Positions 40,918 through 50,052 are shown, counted from the first letter of the stretch. The stretch is DNA of 64,000 bases from Streptomyces sp. Root431 (GCF_001426585.1 NZ_LMEI01000013.1:186227-250226); one strand, 5' to 3'. Program-made: numbers and translations. Notes: generated by a model not told the origin, from the letters alone.

Positions 40918-43900
40918 CCGATGATGCGGCACGGCTCGCAGACCATCGCGACCGGTTCGTGGCGTACCTCCGCCGGCAGTTGGTGGGGCCGGCGACGGGT
41001 GAGGACGAGACGCTCGTCGACCCGCCCGACCGGCGCTATCTCATGGGCACGCTGTACCCGCGCGGCGCCTCGATGCTCGAACACTCCCAGGAGGAAGGCG
41101 AGCAGCTCTTCGACGAGACCGCGGCCGGTCACGGAGAGGAGGACGGCTTCGCCGACGATCCGGTGGCCGAGGCCAACGCGTGGCTCCCTTCGTCCCTCGG
41201 TTTCTCGTTCTTCACCAACTCCCGACAGATTCTCGTCACTTGCGCGGCCTCCCGGTACGCCACACTCCGCGTGGGCGGGCGGCGCAGCTGGCAGCGGCAA
41301 CCGCGACTCTCGGACGCCAAGCCCGTCACTCTGGAGCAGACGGCTCCCATCCCCGTACTGGACGGCCACGGGCGGCTCCATGTCCGCTGGCGGCCGTGCG
41401 GCTCGGGGCATCTCGTCACGTGCGTACTGGCCAACGCGCACAGCGAAGAGGAGAGCACGTACAAGGACCGGGAGCTGATGCTCTTCCAGGCCCAGCTGGA
41501 GGTGACGACGGTCGACGGGACGATCCTCGAGTACCCGAGCACCCGCCTGAACAGCCGCGACGAGGAGGAGCAGGAGCTTCGCGTCCAGTACCGGCACATC
41601 GTGACCAGGGCCGTGGGACACGGATGCGCCGTCGAGTGGGACGACCGGCACGGCGACGTCACCACCGTGCGGGCTCAGGTGATGCCGAAGCAGGTGGTCG
41701 AGCACATCAAGCCCGACGGGCCCAGGGACCTGCCGGTGCTCAATCTCGCGCATCTGTCCCAGGCCGGGCTCGACGCGTCCGACCTCCGAGCCGAGCTGCA
41801 CTCCTTCGTCCTGGGCTACGGCAAGTGGTTCGACACCCAGAAGGCGGACGCGGAGTCCTTGCCGCTCTGGGCCGCCGCACCCGCCGAACGCATCCTCGGC
41901 CGCATCGATGACGCGATCGGCCGCATGACGTCAGGGGTCGAAGCGCTCACCGCGCCGACTCCGTCAGGGGCCAAGGCGCGCGAGGCGTTCCGCCTGGCCA
42001 ATCGGGCCATGGCGCTCCAGATGCTGCACAGTCTCCCGGAGCTTGCGGGCAGCCGACGTCGACGCGACAGCGAGGTGCTCGAACTGACCGAGCCCTCGGG
42101 TGACCTCGCCTGGCATCCGTTCCAGCTGGCGTACTTCCTGCTCGTCGTCGAAGGGCTGATGAACCCCGAGCACGAGGACCGCCGCACGGTCGACCTCATC
42201 TGGTTCCCCACGGGTGGAGGCAAGACCGAGGCGTACCTCCTGACGGCCTGCTTCGAGATCCTCTGGCGCCGGCTGCGGTACGGCGCGGAGGGCGGCGGCA
42301 CCGCGGTTCTCAGCCGGTACACGCTGAGTCTGCTCACCACGCAGCAGTTCCAGCGCACGGCGACGGCCATCTGCGCCCTGGAGTTCATCAGGCTGGGGCG
42401 CGACGGGCCGCTCCCTGTCGATCTCGGGCAGGAACCGATCTCCATCGGTCTCTGGGTCGGCATGGAGACGACGCCCAACAGGATCTCCGCCGCGCAGGAC
42501 GAGCTCGGCGCTCTGAAGCAGATGAACCAGCCCGATGACCGTTTCCTGCTGGAGCGCTGTCCCTGGTGCGGAACGGAGATCGTCCCGGAACGCCACGGGC
42601 AGGACCGGGACTTCGGTATCCGGGCGGACGGCGTCATCACCGAGTTCTTCTGCCCACGCGCCTCCTGCGCCTTCCACGACCGCCTTCCGGTGTCCGTCGT
42701 GGACGAACAGATCTACGCCGAACCGCCGACCTTCCTCCTCGGCACCGTGGACAAGTTCGCGCGGCTGGCGTGGGAGCCGGAGGCGGGGAACCTCTTCGGC
42801 GGAGACGACAGGCGCCCGCCCTCACTGGTGATCCAGGACGAGCTGCACCTGCTCGGCGGTCCCTTGGGGACGATGGTCGGTCTTTACGAATCGGCCGTAC
42901 TCGAACTCTGCTCCTGGAAGGGCCCCGCGCCCAAGGTCATCGCCTCGACCGCCACGATCCGCCGCTCGCGGGACCAGATTCGCGGTCTGTACGGTCGCCC
43001 GGCGCAGCTCTTCCCACCGGCCGGCATCAAGGCCGGTCACTCCTACTTCGCCTCGCCCGACACGGACAAGCCCGGACGCCTGTACGTCGGTGTCATGGCG
43101 CAGGGACACACGGCCTCCACGGCGACCGTCCACGTGGGGGCCGCGGGATTGCAGGCCCCGAAGGAGATCTGCGACGACGACTCCGTCCGCGACGCGTACT
43201 GGACCACGGTCGCGTACCACAACAGCCTGCGGGAACTCGGACGTACCGTCACGATCGCGAGGGACGACATTCCCGCGCGACTCGAGCATCTGACGAAGGA
43301 CGACTCCCGGCGGCGCGGGTTGGACGACGACTCGGTGGTCGAGCTCACCAGTAACATTCCGCGCTCCGCCCAGCCACGGCTCCTGGAGCGCCTGGGCAAG
43401 AGCTTCAAGGAAGCGGGATGCGTCTCCTTCCTCGCCACGACCAACATGCTCTCCGTCGGTGTCGACGTACCCCGGCTCGGCCTCATGCTGATGAACGGGC
43501 AGCCCAAGACGACATCGGAGTACATCCAGGCCACCAGCCGCGTCGGCCGCCGTCATGTGCCGGGGCTGATCGTGACGCTCTTCCGCTCGTCCAAGCCCCG
43601 CGACCGGTCCCATTACGAGTCGTTCGGTGTCTACCACCGCGCGCTCTACCGCCATGTCGAACCGACCAGCGTCACCCCGTGGTCCGCACCCGCTCGCAGC
43701 CGCGCACTGCACGCGGTGCTCACCATTCTGGTTCGCCACGGAATCGGTCTGAACGCGGAGAACAAGGCCGGGGACGTGCTCGATCACCCGGCCGAGGTCG
43801 CCCGTGTCCGCGACCTCGTGGTGAATCACGTACGCAGGGCCGATCCGGACGAGGCCGACGACGCCGCCCAAGAGTTGGACTCGCTGATCGAAGCCTGGCA

Positions 43901-44072
43901 GCAGGAAGCCGAGGTGGCGCGCGGTGAGGGCAGCCGTCTCTACTACCGCCCCCAGGGGCGGTCACATCCGTCCCTCCTCACCGACTTCGGCAAGCAGGAC
44001 GGTCTGTGGGGGACGGCTCAGTCGATGCGCAACGTCGACCGCGAATGCCTCGTCGCCGTGAAGGGAGCATGA
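40914..44072 (+). CDS. drmA: DrmA-like DISARM helicase
   Basis: 1052 aa. The N-terminal ~400 residues carry the DrmA-type opening LRRQLVGPATGEDETLVDPP followed by RRYLMGTLYPRG. Helicase motifs: I FPTGGGKTEAYLL (~431-443), II QDELHLLGG (~640), III ASTATI (~677), V/VI VGVDVPRLGLMLMNG and QATSRVGR (~871). A Zn-knuckle-like insert with CPWC and CPRASC lies near residues 547-583. In DISARM the DrmA-DrmB complex binds and translocates on incoming DNA and is regulated by DrmB. GTG 40914 overlaps the previous stop by 4 nt. The drmB-like gene starts 4 bp downstream. Confidence 0.9.
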   Translation: MTDDAARLADHRDRFVAYLRRQLVGPATGEDETLVDPPDRRYLMGTLYPRGASMLEHSQEEGEQLFDETAAGHGEEDGFADDPVAEANAWLPSSLGFSFFTNSRQILVTCAASRYATLRVGGRRSWQRQPRLSDAKPVTLEQTAPIPVLDGHGRLHVRWRPCGSGHLVTCVLANAHSEEESTYKDRELMLFQAQLEVTTVDGTILEYPSTRLNSRDEEEQELRVQYRHIVTRAVGHGCAVEWDDRHGDVTTVRAQVMPKQVVEHIKPDGPRDLPVLNLAHLSQAGLDASDLRAELHSFVLGYGKWFDTQKADAESLPLWAAAPAERILGRIDDAIGRMTSGVEALTAPTPSGAKAREAFRLANRAMALQMLHSLPELAGSRRRRDSEVLELTEPSGDLAWHPFQLAYFLLVVEGLMNPEHEDRRTVDLIWFPTGGGKTEAYLLTACFEILWRRLRYGAEGGGTAVLSRYTLSLLTTQQFQRTATAICALEFIRLGRDGPLPVDLGQEPISIGLWVGMETTPNRISAAQDELGALKQMNQPDDRFLLERCPWCGTEIVPERHGQDRDFGIRADGVITEFFCPRASCAFHDRLPVSVVDEQIYAEPPTFLLGTVDKFARLAWEPEAGNLFGGDDRRPPSLVIQDELHLLGGPLGTMVGLYESAVLELCSWKGPAPKVIASTATIRRSRDQIRGLYGRPAQLFPPAGIKAGHSYFASPDTDKPGRLYVGVMAQGHTASTATVHVGAAGLQAPKEICDDDSVRDAYWTTVAYHNSLRELGRTVTIARDDIPARLEHLTKDDSRRRGLDDDSVVELTSNIPRSAQPRLLERLGKSFKEAGCVSFLATTNMLSVGVDVPRLGLMLMNGQPKTTSEYIQATSRVGRRHVPGLIVTLFRSSKPRDRSHYESFGVYHRALYRHVEPTSVTPWSAPARSRALHAVLTILVRHGIGLNAENKAGDVLDHPAEVARVRDLVVNHVRRADPDEADDAAQELDSLIEAWQQEAEVARGEGSRLYYRPQGRSHPSLLTDFGKQDGLWGTAQSMRNVDRECLVAVKGA

Positions 44073-44076
44073 GGGC

Positions 44077-45969
44077 GTGAAGGACATCCGGCGCAAGGTC
44101 CGCAGAGCGCAGACCATCGTCCCCTTCGGCGTCGGCGGGATCATCGACCTCCGAGGCGAATCGTTCGTGGCCGCCGACATCCGGAGCTGGGCGGCCAACG
44201 GGGACCGAGTGGAATCGCCTCGACTCGCCGCGAAGCTGGGGGTCCTCGAGTTCCGCTCGGCCCCCGTCATCCCCTCCGGGAAGGCCGCCTACGCGTCCCG
44301 GATCGGGCCGGCGTACGTACGGTTCCCCAAATGGTTGTTCTGCCCGCAGTGCAGGGAGATGTTGCTCTGGCGCCCTGATCGCGAGCAGCGCGACAAGCAG
44401 CCGACCTGCGGTCGTTGTCCCGGAAGGCCGCAGCTGGCCCCGATGCGTTTCATCCAGGTCTGCAGGGCAGGCCATATGGCCGACATCGACTGGCGCCGTT
44501 GGGCTCACTCCCGGGGCCAGGGCCATGACCAGCGCCAATGCCAGGTGCTCCGCCTCCGATTCGTCGCCACCCCCGATTCTTCCGGGTTGGAAGCCCTGTG
44601 CGTCGTGTGCGCCGTGTGCAAGGCCGAACGCAATCTGGCGGGCATCAGCCAGCGGAACATCCTCAAGCAGACGAACCTGCGCTGCCCCGGAACCCACCCC
44701 TGGCAATCCGACTCCGATGAGGCAGACGCGTGCGAGGAGTCACCTCAGGCGGTGCAGCGCGGTGCCTCCAACGTGTACTTCCCGATCACGCACTCCGCTC
44801 TCGACATTCCCGCACCCGCAGGCCTGTCCGAGGGGGACGAAGCAGCTCAAAGGGTGACCAATAGCCCCCTTTGGTTGGACTTCATCAGCGCCGAGGGTGG
44901 CCCTGCCTTCGATGCGTTCCGGACGGTGATCGCCAACCAGTGCGAGGTGCCGGAGGATCTCGTGGAGTCCATCCGACGCCGCCACGTCCACGATTCCGCG
45001 TCGAGCCCGTCCGCGTCCGATGCCGACGACGACCTGAGTGTCGCCGAATGGGCGGCCTTCTCCGACCCGGGGTCCGTGGCCGGGTCGAAGACGTTCTCCG
45101 TGCGCCCGACCCACCTCGGGATCGAGCACGACGACGTCGACTCGATGCGGGAACTCGACGCCCGCGTCTCCGCGGTCGTCGTCGCGGACCGGGTGCGCGA
45201 GGTACGTGCGCTCGAAGGGTTCACCCGGTACGAGCCGAGTTCCGGCGACGGCGAGGACGGCGAGGGCGGACGTGTCGTCTCGGTCAACACGCGCAGCCGG
45301 ACCCAATGGCTGCCGGCCGTGGAGACCTACGGCGAGGGGATCTTCATCGCCGTGGACGAGCAGCGTTTGCGCGACTGGGAAGAGCTTCAGTCGGTGCGTG
45401 ACTGGACGCGCCGGATCGAGCTCGACCTGGACGCCTCGTTCAAGGCCGACCGACTCAGGGGGAAGTCCGGTCCGCGGCTCCTCCCCCGCTTCGTGATGCT
45501 GCACACCATGGCCCATCACTTCATCCGGCAGCTGTCGTACGACAGCGGGTACAACGCGGCCTCGCTACGGGAGCGGGTCTACGCCCGGAGTCACGGTCCG
45601 GGCAGCGACCTCCCGCCTCAGGCCGGCGTGTTCATCTACACGGCCGCCGGGGACGCCGAGGGCACGCTGGGCGGGCTCGTCCGCCAGGGCCGGCCGCCGT
45701 ACCTCGCCGAGACCCTGATCAGGATGCTCGAATCGGCGCAATGGTGCTCGCAGGACCCTCTCTGCTCGGACTCGACGGGCAGGTCGCTGGCCAACCTCAA
45801 CCGTGCTGCCTGTCATGCGTGCACGCTCCTCCCCGAGACGTGCTGCGAGATCGACAACTCCCTGCTGGACAGGACACTGTTGATCGGAGACGCCGAGGTC
45901 CCGGGGTTCTTTCGGGACGTCGTCCGTGCCGCGCTCACGGAATCGGCCGATTCCGTCGAACTCCCATGA
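44077..45969 (+). CDS. drmB: DrmB-like DUF1998 protein
   Basis: 630 aa, the usual DrmB size. The N-terminal part has FGVGGIIDLRGESFVAADI, then PKWLFCPQC with a nearby CGRC and CRAGHMADIDW (residues ~80-140) and CVVCAVCKAER (~178-188), probable Zn sites. The C-terminal DUF1998/MZB region has LHTMAHHFIRQLSYDSGYNA (~475-494), then FIYTAAGDAEGTLGGLV and a last Cys cluster from CSQDPLC to ACHACTLLPETCCE (~557-592). DrmB partners DrmA in DISARM. GTG 44077 has AGGGAG upstream; the stop overlaps the next start by 4 nt. Confidence 0.9.
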   Translation: MKDIRRKVRRAQTIVPFGVGGIIDLRGESFVAADIRSWAANGDRVESPRLAAKLGVLEFRSAPVIPSGKAAYASRIGPAYVRFPKWLFCPQCREMLLWRPDREQRDKQPTCGRCPGRPQLAPMRFIQVCRAGHMADIDWRRWAHSRGQGHDQRQCQVLRLRFVATPDSSGLEALCVVCAVCKAERNLAGISQRNILKQTNLRCPGTHPWQSDSDEADACEESPQAVQRGASNVYFPITHSALDIPAPAGLSEGDEAAQRVTNSPLWLDFISAEGGPAFDAFRTVIANQCEVPEDLVESIRRRHVHDSASSPSASDADDDLSVAEWAAFSDPGSVAGSKTFSVRPTHLGIEHDDVDSMRELDARVSAVVVADRVREVRALEGFTRYEPSSGDGEDGEGGRVVSVNTRSRTQWLPAVETYGEGIFIAVDEQRLRDWEELQSVRDWTRRIELDLDASFKADRLRGKSGPRLLPRFVMLHTMAHHFIRQLSYDSGYNAASLRERVYARSHGPGSDLPPQAGVFIYTAAGDAEGTLGGLVRQGRPPYLAETLIRMLESAQWCSQDPLCSDSTGRSLANLNRAACHACTLLPETCCEIDNSLLDRTLLIGDAEVPGFFRDVVRAALTESADSVELP

Positions 45970-47066
45970 GGGTCCCCACGCTCCTGGAGCTCGGGGCCGA
46001 CCAACAGGCCGTCGTCGGCCTCCCGTTCCACGGGAGCCACGTCATCACCGGAACGCCTGGCACCGGGAAGACCGTGATGGCCGTCTACCGCGCTTGGGCG
46101 CTTGCGACGGCGGGTCGCGACGTCGTCCTCCTCACCCGGTCCAATCTGCTGCACCAGTACCTCGCCCAGATGGCGCCGACCCTCACGGAGGCCGTGCACG
46201 TCACCACGTACCACCGGTGGATCAGGAAGTTCTGGGACCGGAACTTCACCACCGGGCCTCCGGTGACCGACGAGAACGGCTGGAGCTACGACTGGAACCG
46301 GATGCAGCGCGACTGCATCCTGGGCGCGGTCGGGTCGACCACCCACCTGGTGATCGACGACGGCCAGAACCTGCCGGTCGCCTTCTACCGGTGGTGCCGA
46401 GTCCTCGGCATCCCCGTCACGGTGTGCGCGGACGAGAGCCGGCCGATCGGCGACGAGCAGAGCACCGTATCCGAGATATGCCGGGCCGGCGGGCTGCCGG
46501 ACGAGCCACTCGTGCTGCGCGAGAACCATCGCAACAGCCGGGCGATCACGAAACTGGCATCCGAGTTCCGCATGAGGACCGGAGACGAGACGGCCGTGCC
46601 GGCACACGTCGGTCCCACGCCCATAGTCATGAAGGTCGCCTCACTGGAACCGCTCCTCCAGGAGATCCTTCGGTACTTCAGCGCCCATCGGGAACGCAGC
46701 ATCGGCATCATCTGCAGGTCTGCCCACGTGGTACGAGACGTTCAGAGCGGGCTCACCAGGCTCGGGCTCGCGAAGCACACCCAGGCCTACGTATACGGCG
46801 ATCGATACCGCGACACCGTCGACTTCTCGACACGACCCATCCGGATCGTGAGCACGGCCAGTATGAAGGGCCTGGAGTTCGACAGCGTCTTCGTGCCGGA
46901 CCTCGACGCCTACACCGAGGATCCGACCAGCGTGGAGGCCCGCCTGCGCTTCCTCGTGCTGTGCACCCGCGCCCGCGAGGACCTCCACTTCGCACATCGC
47001 GGCCATCAGGAGCCCGCCATCCTGTCGGGCATACCGGAGACCCTGCTGACGCGGCACGCGGGCTGA
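45966..47066 (+). CDS. Second SF1 (UvrD-like) helicase of the operon
   Basis: 366 aa, short for the family. Walker A TGTPGTGKTVMAVYRAW (~residues 27-43); motif II LVIDDGQNLP with Asp-Asp-Gly-Gln instead of the usual Asp-Glu-x-Gln (~128-137); ENHRNSRAI (motif IV region); STASMKGLEFDSVFVPDL (motif V) and VLCTRARED (motif VI). The second acidic residue of motif II is the one that normally activates water for ATP hydrolysis, and Asp replaces Glu, so activity may be reduced. ATG 45966 overlaps the drmB-like stop by 4 nt. Last gene of the rightward operon. Confidence 0.9.
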   Translation: MRVPTLLELGADQQAVVGLPFHGSHVITGTPGTGKTVMAVYRAWALATAGRDVVLLTRSNLLHQYLAQMAPTLTEAVHVTTYHRWIRKFWDRNFTTGPPVTDENGWSYDWNRMQRDCILGAVGSTTHLVIDDGQNLPVAFYRWCRVLGIPVTVCADESRPIGDEQSTVSEICRAGGLPDEPLVLRENHRNSRAITKLASEFRMRTGDETAVPAHVGPTPIVMKVASLEPLLQEILRYFSAHRERSIGIICRSAHVVRDVQSGLTRLGLAKHTQAYVYGDRYRDTVDFSTRPIRIVSTASMKGLEFDSVFVPDLDAYTEDPTSVEARLRFLVLCTRAREDLHFAHRGHQEPAILSGIPETLLTRHAG

Positions 47067-47096
47067 ACCATGGATCCCCCCGCGCCACGGGCCCCG

Positions 47097-47975
47097 CTAG
47101 ATGATCGGCGGGCGCCCCATGCGGGTCATGCGGGCGACGGTGGACCAGCGCATGGGGCGGCGGGGGCCGCAGGGGCGGCGGACGCCTTCGGCGAAGCCGG
47201 CGAACCAGGCTGCCAGGCCGGGGAGGGAGCGGGTGCGGGCCAGGGTCAGGAGGGTCCAGACGCCGAGGTAGACGGGGACCAGGAGGACGGGCAGGTTGCG
47301 CTTGGCCAGCCAGACGCGGTTGCGGGCGGTCATGCGGTAGTAGACGGCGTGCCGGGCGGGGCTGGTCTTCGGGTGCTGGAGCAGGAGTTCCGGCGCGTAC
47401 AGGACCTTCCAGTCCGCGTCGAGGGCCCGCCACGCGAGGTCGGTCTCCTCGTGGGTGAAGAAGAAGTCCTCCGGCCAGTCGCCGATCCGGTCGAGCATCG
47501 GCATCGACAGGCCGTGGCCGCCGCCGAGGAACGTCGTCACCTCGCCGCCGAGCAGCGGGTCCTTCGCGCCGAGGCGGGGGACGTGGCGGCGCTGCGTCTC
47601 GCCGGTCTCGTCGGCGATGCGGAACGAGACGATCCCGAGCGCCGGGTCGGCCTCGTACAGGTCGGCGAGGCGGCGGAGGACGTCCGTGTCGACGAGCAGG
47701 CCGTCGTCGTCGAGGTCCACCACCACGTCGACGTCGCCGCAGGCGCGCAGCGTCTCGATGGCGACGTTCCGGCCGCCGGACACTCCCCTGTTCTCGGGGA
47801 GCTCGACCCCGGTGACGCCCTCGGGAAGCTCCGGGAGCGAGCCGGTGCCGTTGCCGACCACGACGATCCGGGCGGCCGGCTCGTCCTGGCCCGCCACGGC
47901 GTCGAGCAGGGCCCGCAACTCGTCGGGGCGCGTGCCCATCGTCAGTACCGCCACACCCATACGCGGTCGTGCCAC
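47097..47975 (-). CDS. Family 2 glycosyltransferase
   Basis: 292 aa. A GT-A fold: MGVAVLTMGTRPDELRALLD, NRGVSGGRNVAIE, and VVDLDDDGLL as the metal-binding DXD-type region, then GGHGLSMPMLDRIGDWPEDFFFTHEETDLAWRALDADW, which is typical of rhamnosyl-type GT2 enzymes. One hydrophobic stretch near the C-terminus (VLLVPVYLGVWTLLTLA) suggests membrane association. GTG 47975 is chosen for the GGAGTGGG just upstream; ATG 47960 is the alternative. It resumes the conserved chromosome right of the defence block. Confidence 0.88.
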   Translation of the reverse strand: MARPRMGVAVLTMGTRPDELRALLDAVAGQDEPAARIVVVGNGTGSLPELPEGVTGVELPENRGVSGGRNVAIETLRACGDVDVVVDLDDDGLLVDTDVLRRLADLYEADPALGIVSFRIADETGETQRRHVPRLGAKDPLLGGEVTTFLGGGHGLSMPMLDRIGDWPEDFFFTHEETDLAWRALDADWKVLYAPELLLQHPKTSPARHAVYYRMTARNRVWLAKRNLPVLLVPVYLGVWTLLTLARTRSLPGLAAWFAGFAEGVRRPCGPRRPMRWSTVARMTRMGRPPII

Positions 47976-48096
47976 GACCCACTCCGTCCCACGCTCAGAG
48001 GCCCAGACGCTCAGAGACAACGCCGTGATGCTAACGGTCGGGGACACCTTCCGTTCATCCGCGTCTTGTGCGGTGTACACCGCGCCCCGGCGGTGG

Positions 48097-48699
48097 TCAG
48101 AGCGGGCGGTCGTCCAGGTGGCGGGCCAGCGCCCGGCCGTACCGTTCGGAGACGGCCGGCATCAGGCTCTCGCCCTCCGCCGGACGGTCCAGGCCGAAGA
48201 CGTAGCCGGGGAAGTCCAGCGCCTTCTGCGTCTCCCAGATCTCCCCGTGGTCGTTCGGCGGGAGGATCCGTGCCGGGTCGCCGACCGCGACCCAGCCGAT
48301 CGGGACCGTCGCGTCGGCGGGCAGCACCGTCCGCAGGTGCACGATCCCGTTGATGCGGACCTCCGAACGCGCGCCGACCCGGGCCCCGTTGAACACCCGG
48401 CTGCCGGTGGCGAGGAAGACCCCCTCCTCCACCGTGCAGCCCGTGAGGTACGAGGTCGGGCCGATCAGGACGTGCCGGCCCACGATCAGGGGGTCGCGGC
48501 GGGTGCCGCGCAGGACCGCGTTCTCCATGACGATGCAGCCCTCGCCGAGCTCCACCGGGCCGCCCTCGGCGGTCAGTACGGCTCCGAAGAGGATCCGGCA
48601 GCCCGCGCCGACGCGTACGTCGCCGGAGAGCGTCGCCGTCGGGGCGACGTACGCGGTCGGGTGGACGGTCGGCGCGTGGCCGTCGTGTTCGATCAGCAT
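48097..48699 (-). CDS. Left-handed beta-helix (gamma-carbonic-anhydrase-like) protein
   Basis: 200 aa of hexapeptide repeats ([LIV]-G-x4): VHPTAYVAPTATLSGDVRVG, CRILFGAVLTAEGG and the HVLIGPTSYLTGCTVEEG region, then a C-terminal helical tail. These are features of the YrdA/gamma-CA group of trimeric proteins; the three Zn-binding His of true carbonic anhydrase are not all evident, so activity is doubtful. ATG 48699. Its operon context is not informative. Confidence 0.85.
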   Translation of the reverse strand: MLIEHDGHAPTVHPTAYVAPTATLSGDVRVGAGCRILFGAVLTAEGGPVELGEGCIVMENAVLRGTRRDPLIVGRHVLIGPTSYLTGCTVEEGVFLATGSRVFNGARVGARSEVRINGIVHLRTVLPADATVPIGWVAVGDPARILPPNDHGEIWETQKALDFPGYVFGLDRPAEGESLMPAVSERYGRALARHLDDRPL

Positions 48700-48726
48700 C
48701 CCGTCATCATCCCGGGCGGGGGTCCC

Positions 48727-48784
48727 GAGGGGTGGGAGGCGGACCGGAGGGGGTGGGAGACGGCCGGGAAGGGGTGGGATGCGG
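48727..48784. repeat. ~21-bp imperfect direct repeat x3
   Basis: Three copies of GA(A/G)GGGG(G)TGGGA(N)(N)CGG at 48727-48742, 48747-48763 and 48768-48784, in the region between the hexapeptide protein start and the kinase gene. A degenerate fourth (GAAGGGGACGCG) follows. Could act as a control region or be simple slippage. Confidence 0.65.
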
Positions 48785-48878
48785 CTCGAAGGGGACGCGC
48801 GGCGAGGGGCGGCCTCCGGCGGCTCTACGCTGGTTCCCTTCCGTCAAGTTGATCGATCGTCGAAAGGGTGGTCTCCAG

Positions 48879-50039
48879 GTGCTGGTCGCGGACCGATATC
48901 GGCTTCATGTGTGTATCGGCCGGGGCGGCATGGGCGAGGTGTGGCAGGCCACCGACGAGGTCCTCGGGCGGCCCGTGGCCGTGAAGCTGATGCTGGGCCA
49001 CGGCTCCGACCCCTCCGCGGGCGACCGCTTCCGGCTGGAGGCTCAGACCGCCGCCCGGCTGAGCCACCCGCACGTGGTGGGCGTCTTCGACTTCGGCACG
49101 TGGGACGGAAAGCTCTTCCTCGTCATGGAGTTGGTCGAGGGCGACAGCCTCGCGGGCAGCCCGTCCGATCCGCTGGTCCTCCCGCCCGAGCGGGTCGCCG
49201 TGGTCGCCGCCCACGCCGCCGCCGGGCTCGCGGCCGCCCACCGGCAGGGTGTCGTGCACCGCGACATCAAGCCGGGGAACCTCCTCGTCGACGCCGAGGG
49301 CACGGTGAAGCTGGCCGACTTCGGCATCGCGCGCTTCGTCGACGACCCTTCCGGCGCGCTCACCACGACGGGCCAGATCGTGGGCACCGGGCTCTACCTC
49401 GCGCCCGAGCGGGCCCTCGGGCAGTCCGCCTCGTCCGCCTCCGACGTGTACTCGCTCGGCTGCGTGCTCTACCAACTCCTCACCGGGCGTCCGCCGTTCC
49501 GCGCGGACACGGCCACGGCCCTGCTCTACCAGCACATCGACACCGCGCCGATGCCGCCCGGCCGGCTCGGGGTCGCGCTGCCGCCCGTCTTCGAGACGTA
49601 CCTGCTGAGCCTGCTGGCCAAGCAGCCCGAGCAGCGGCCCTCGGCGCAGGCGATCGCCGACTGGTTCTCCTCGGGCGCCTGGCGCGGCTATCCGCAGCCT
49701 GTCTCCCATCAGCCCCACCAGTCACAGCAACCGCATCCGTCGCATCAGCCTCAGCAGGCGTATCAGTCGCCTGAGCCCCATCAGCCTCAGCAGTCGCAGC
49801 AGCACATGCCTGCGCCGCACGCCCCACAGCAGCACGTGCCCGCGCACCAGCCCGCGCCCCGTCATGTACCCCCCACCGCGCCCGTCTCGCGGCGGCGCGA
49901 GCGCCCCGCGGCCGGTGTGGGGACGAGCACCGGCGGCCTCGCCGAGCTGTCCCGGCGCCGCCCCCGCAAGACCGCCGCCGTCGCCGGGGCCATCGCCTTC
50001 GTCGTCTTCCTGATCATCGGCATGGCCGTGCTCTCCTGA
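48879..50039 (+). CDS. Membrane Ser/Thr protein kinase (PknB type)
   Basis: 386 aa. Kinase domain ~residues 5-265: GRGGMGEVW glycine loop (11-19), VAVKLM with the catalytic Lys, HRDIKPGNLL catalytic loop (~127-136), DFGIAR (~147-152) and GTGLYLAPE activation end (~168-176). Residues ~270-345 are a His/Gln/Pro-rich linker with repeated HQPQQ/PHQSQQ patches. A single C-terminal membrane segment (~365-384) lacks any extracellular sensor domain. GTG 48879 is chosen because the kinase fold starts right there and AAAGGG is ~9 nt upstream. Targets unknown. Confidence 0.93.
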   Translation: MLVADRYRLHVCIGRGGMGEVWQATDEVLGRPVAVKLMLGHGSDPSAGDRFRLEAQTAARLSHPHVVGVFDFGTWDGKLFLVMELVEGDSLAGSPSDPLVLPPERVAVVAAHAAAGLAAAHRQGVVHRDIKPGNLLVDAEGTVKLADFGIARFVDDPSGALTTTGQIVGTGLYLAPERALGQSASSASDVYSLGCVLYQLLTGRPPFRADTATALLYQHIDTAPMPPGRLGVALPPVFETYLLSLLAKQPEQRPSAQAIADWFSSGAWRGYPQPVSHQPHQSQQPHPSHQPQQAYQSPEPHQPQQSQQHMPAPHAPQQHVPAHQPAPRHVPPTAPVSRRRERPAAGVGTSTGGLAELSRRRPRKTAAVAGAIAFVVFLIIGMAVLS

Positions 50040-50052
50040 GCCGGGGCGGTTC

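Noticed and set aside
26618..47066. Integrase, transposase or a repeated tRNA 3' end bounding an integrated element
   Set aside because: No such gene or direct repeat of the tRNA end was found by eye. Island status rests only on gene content.
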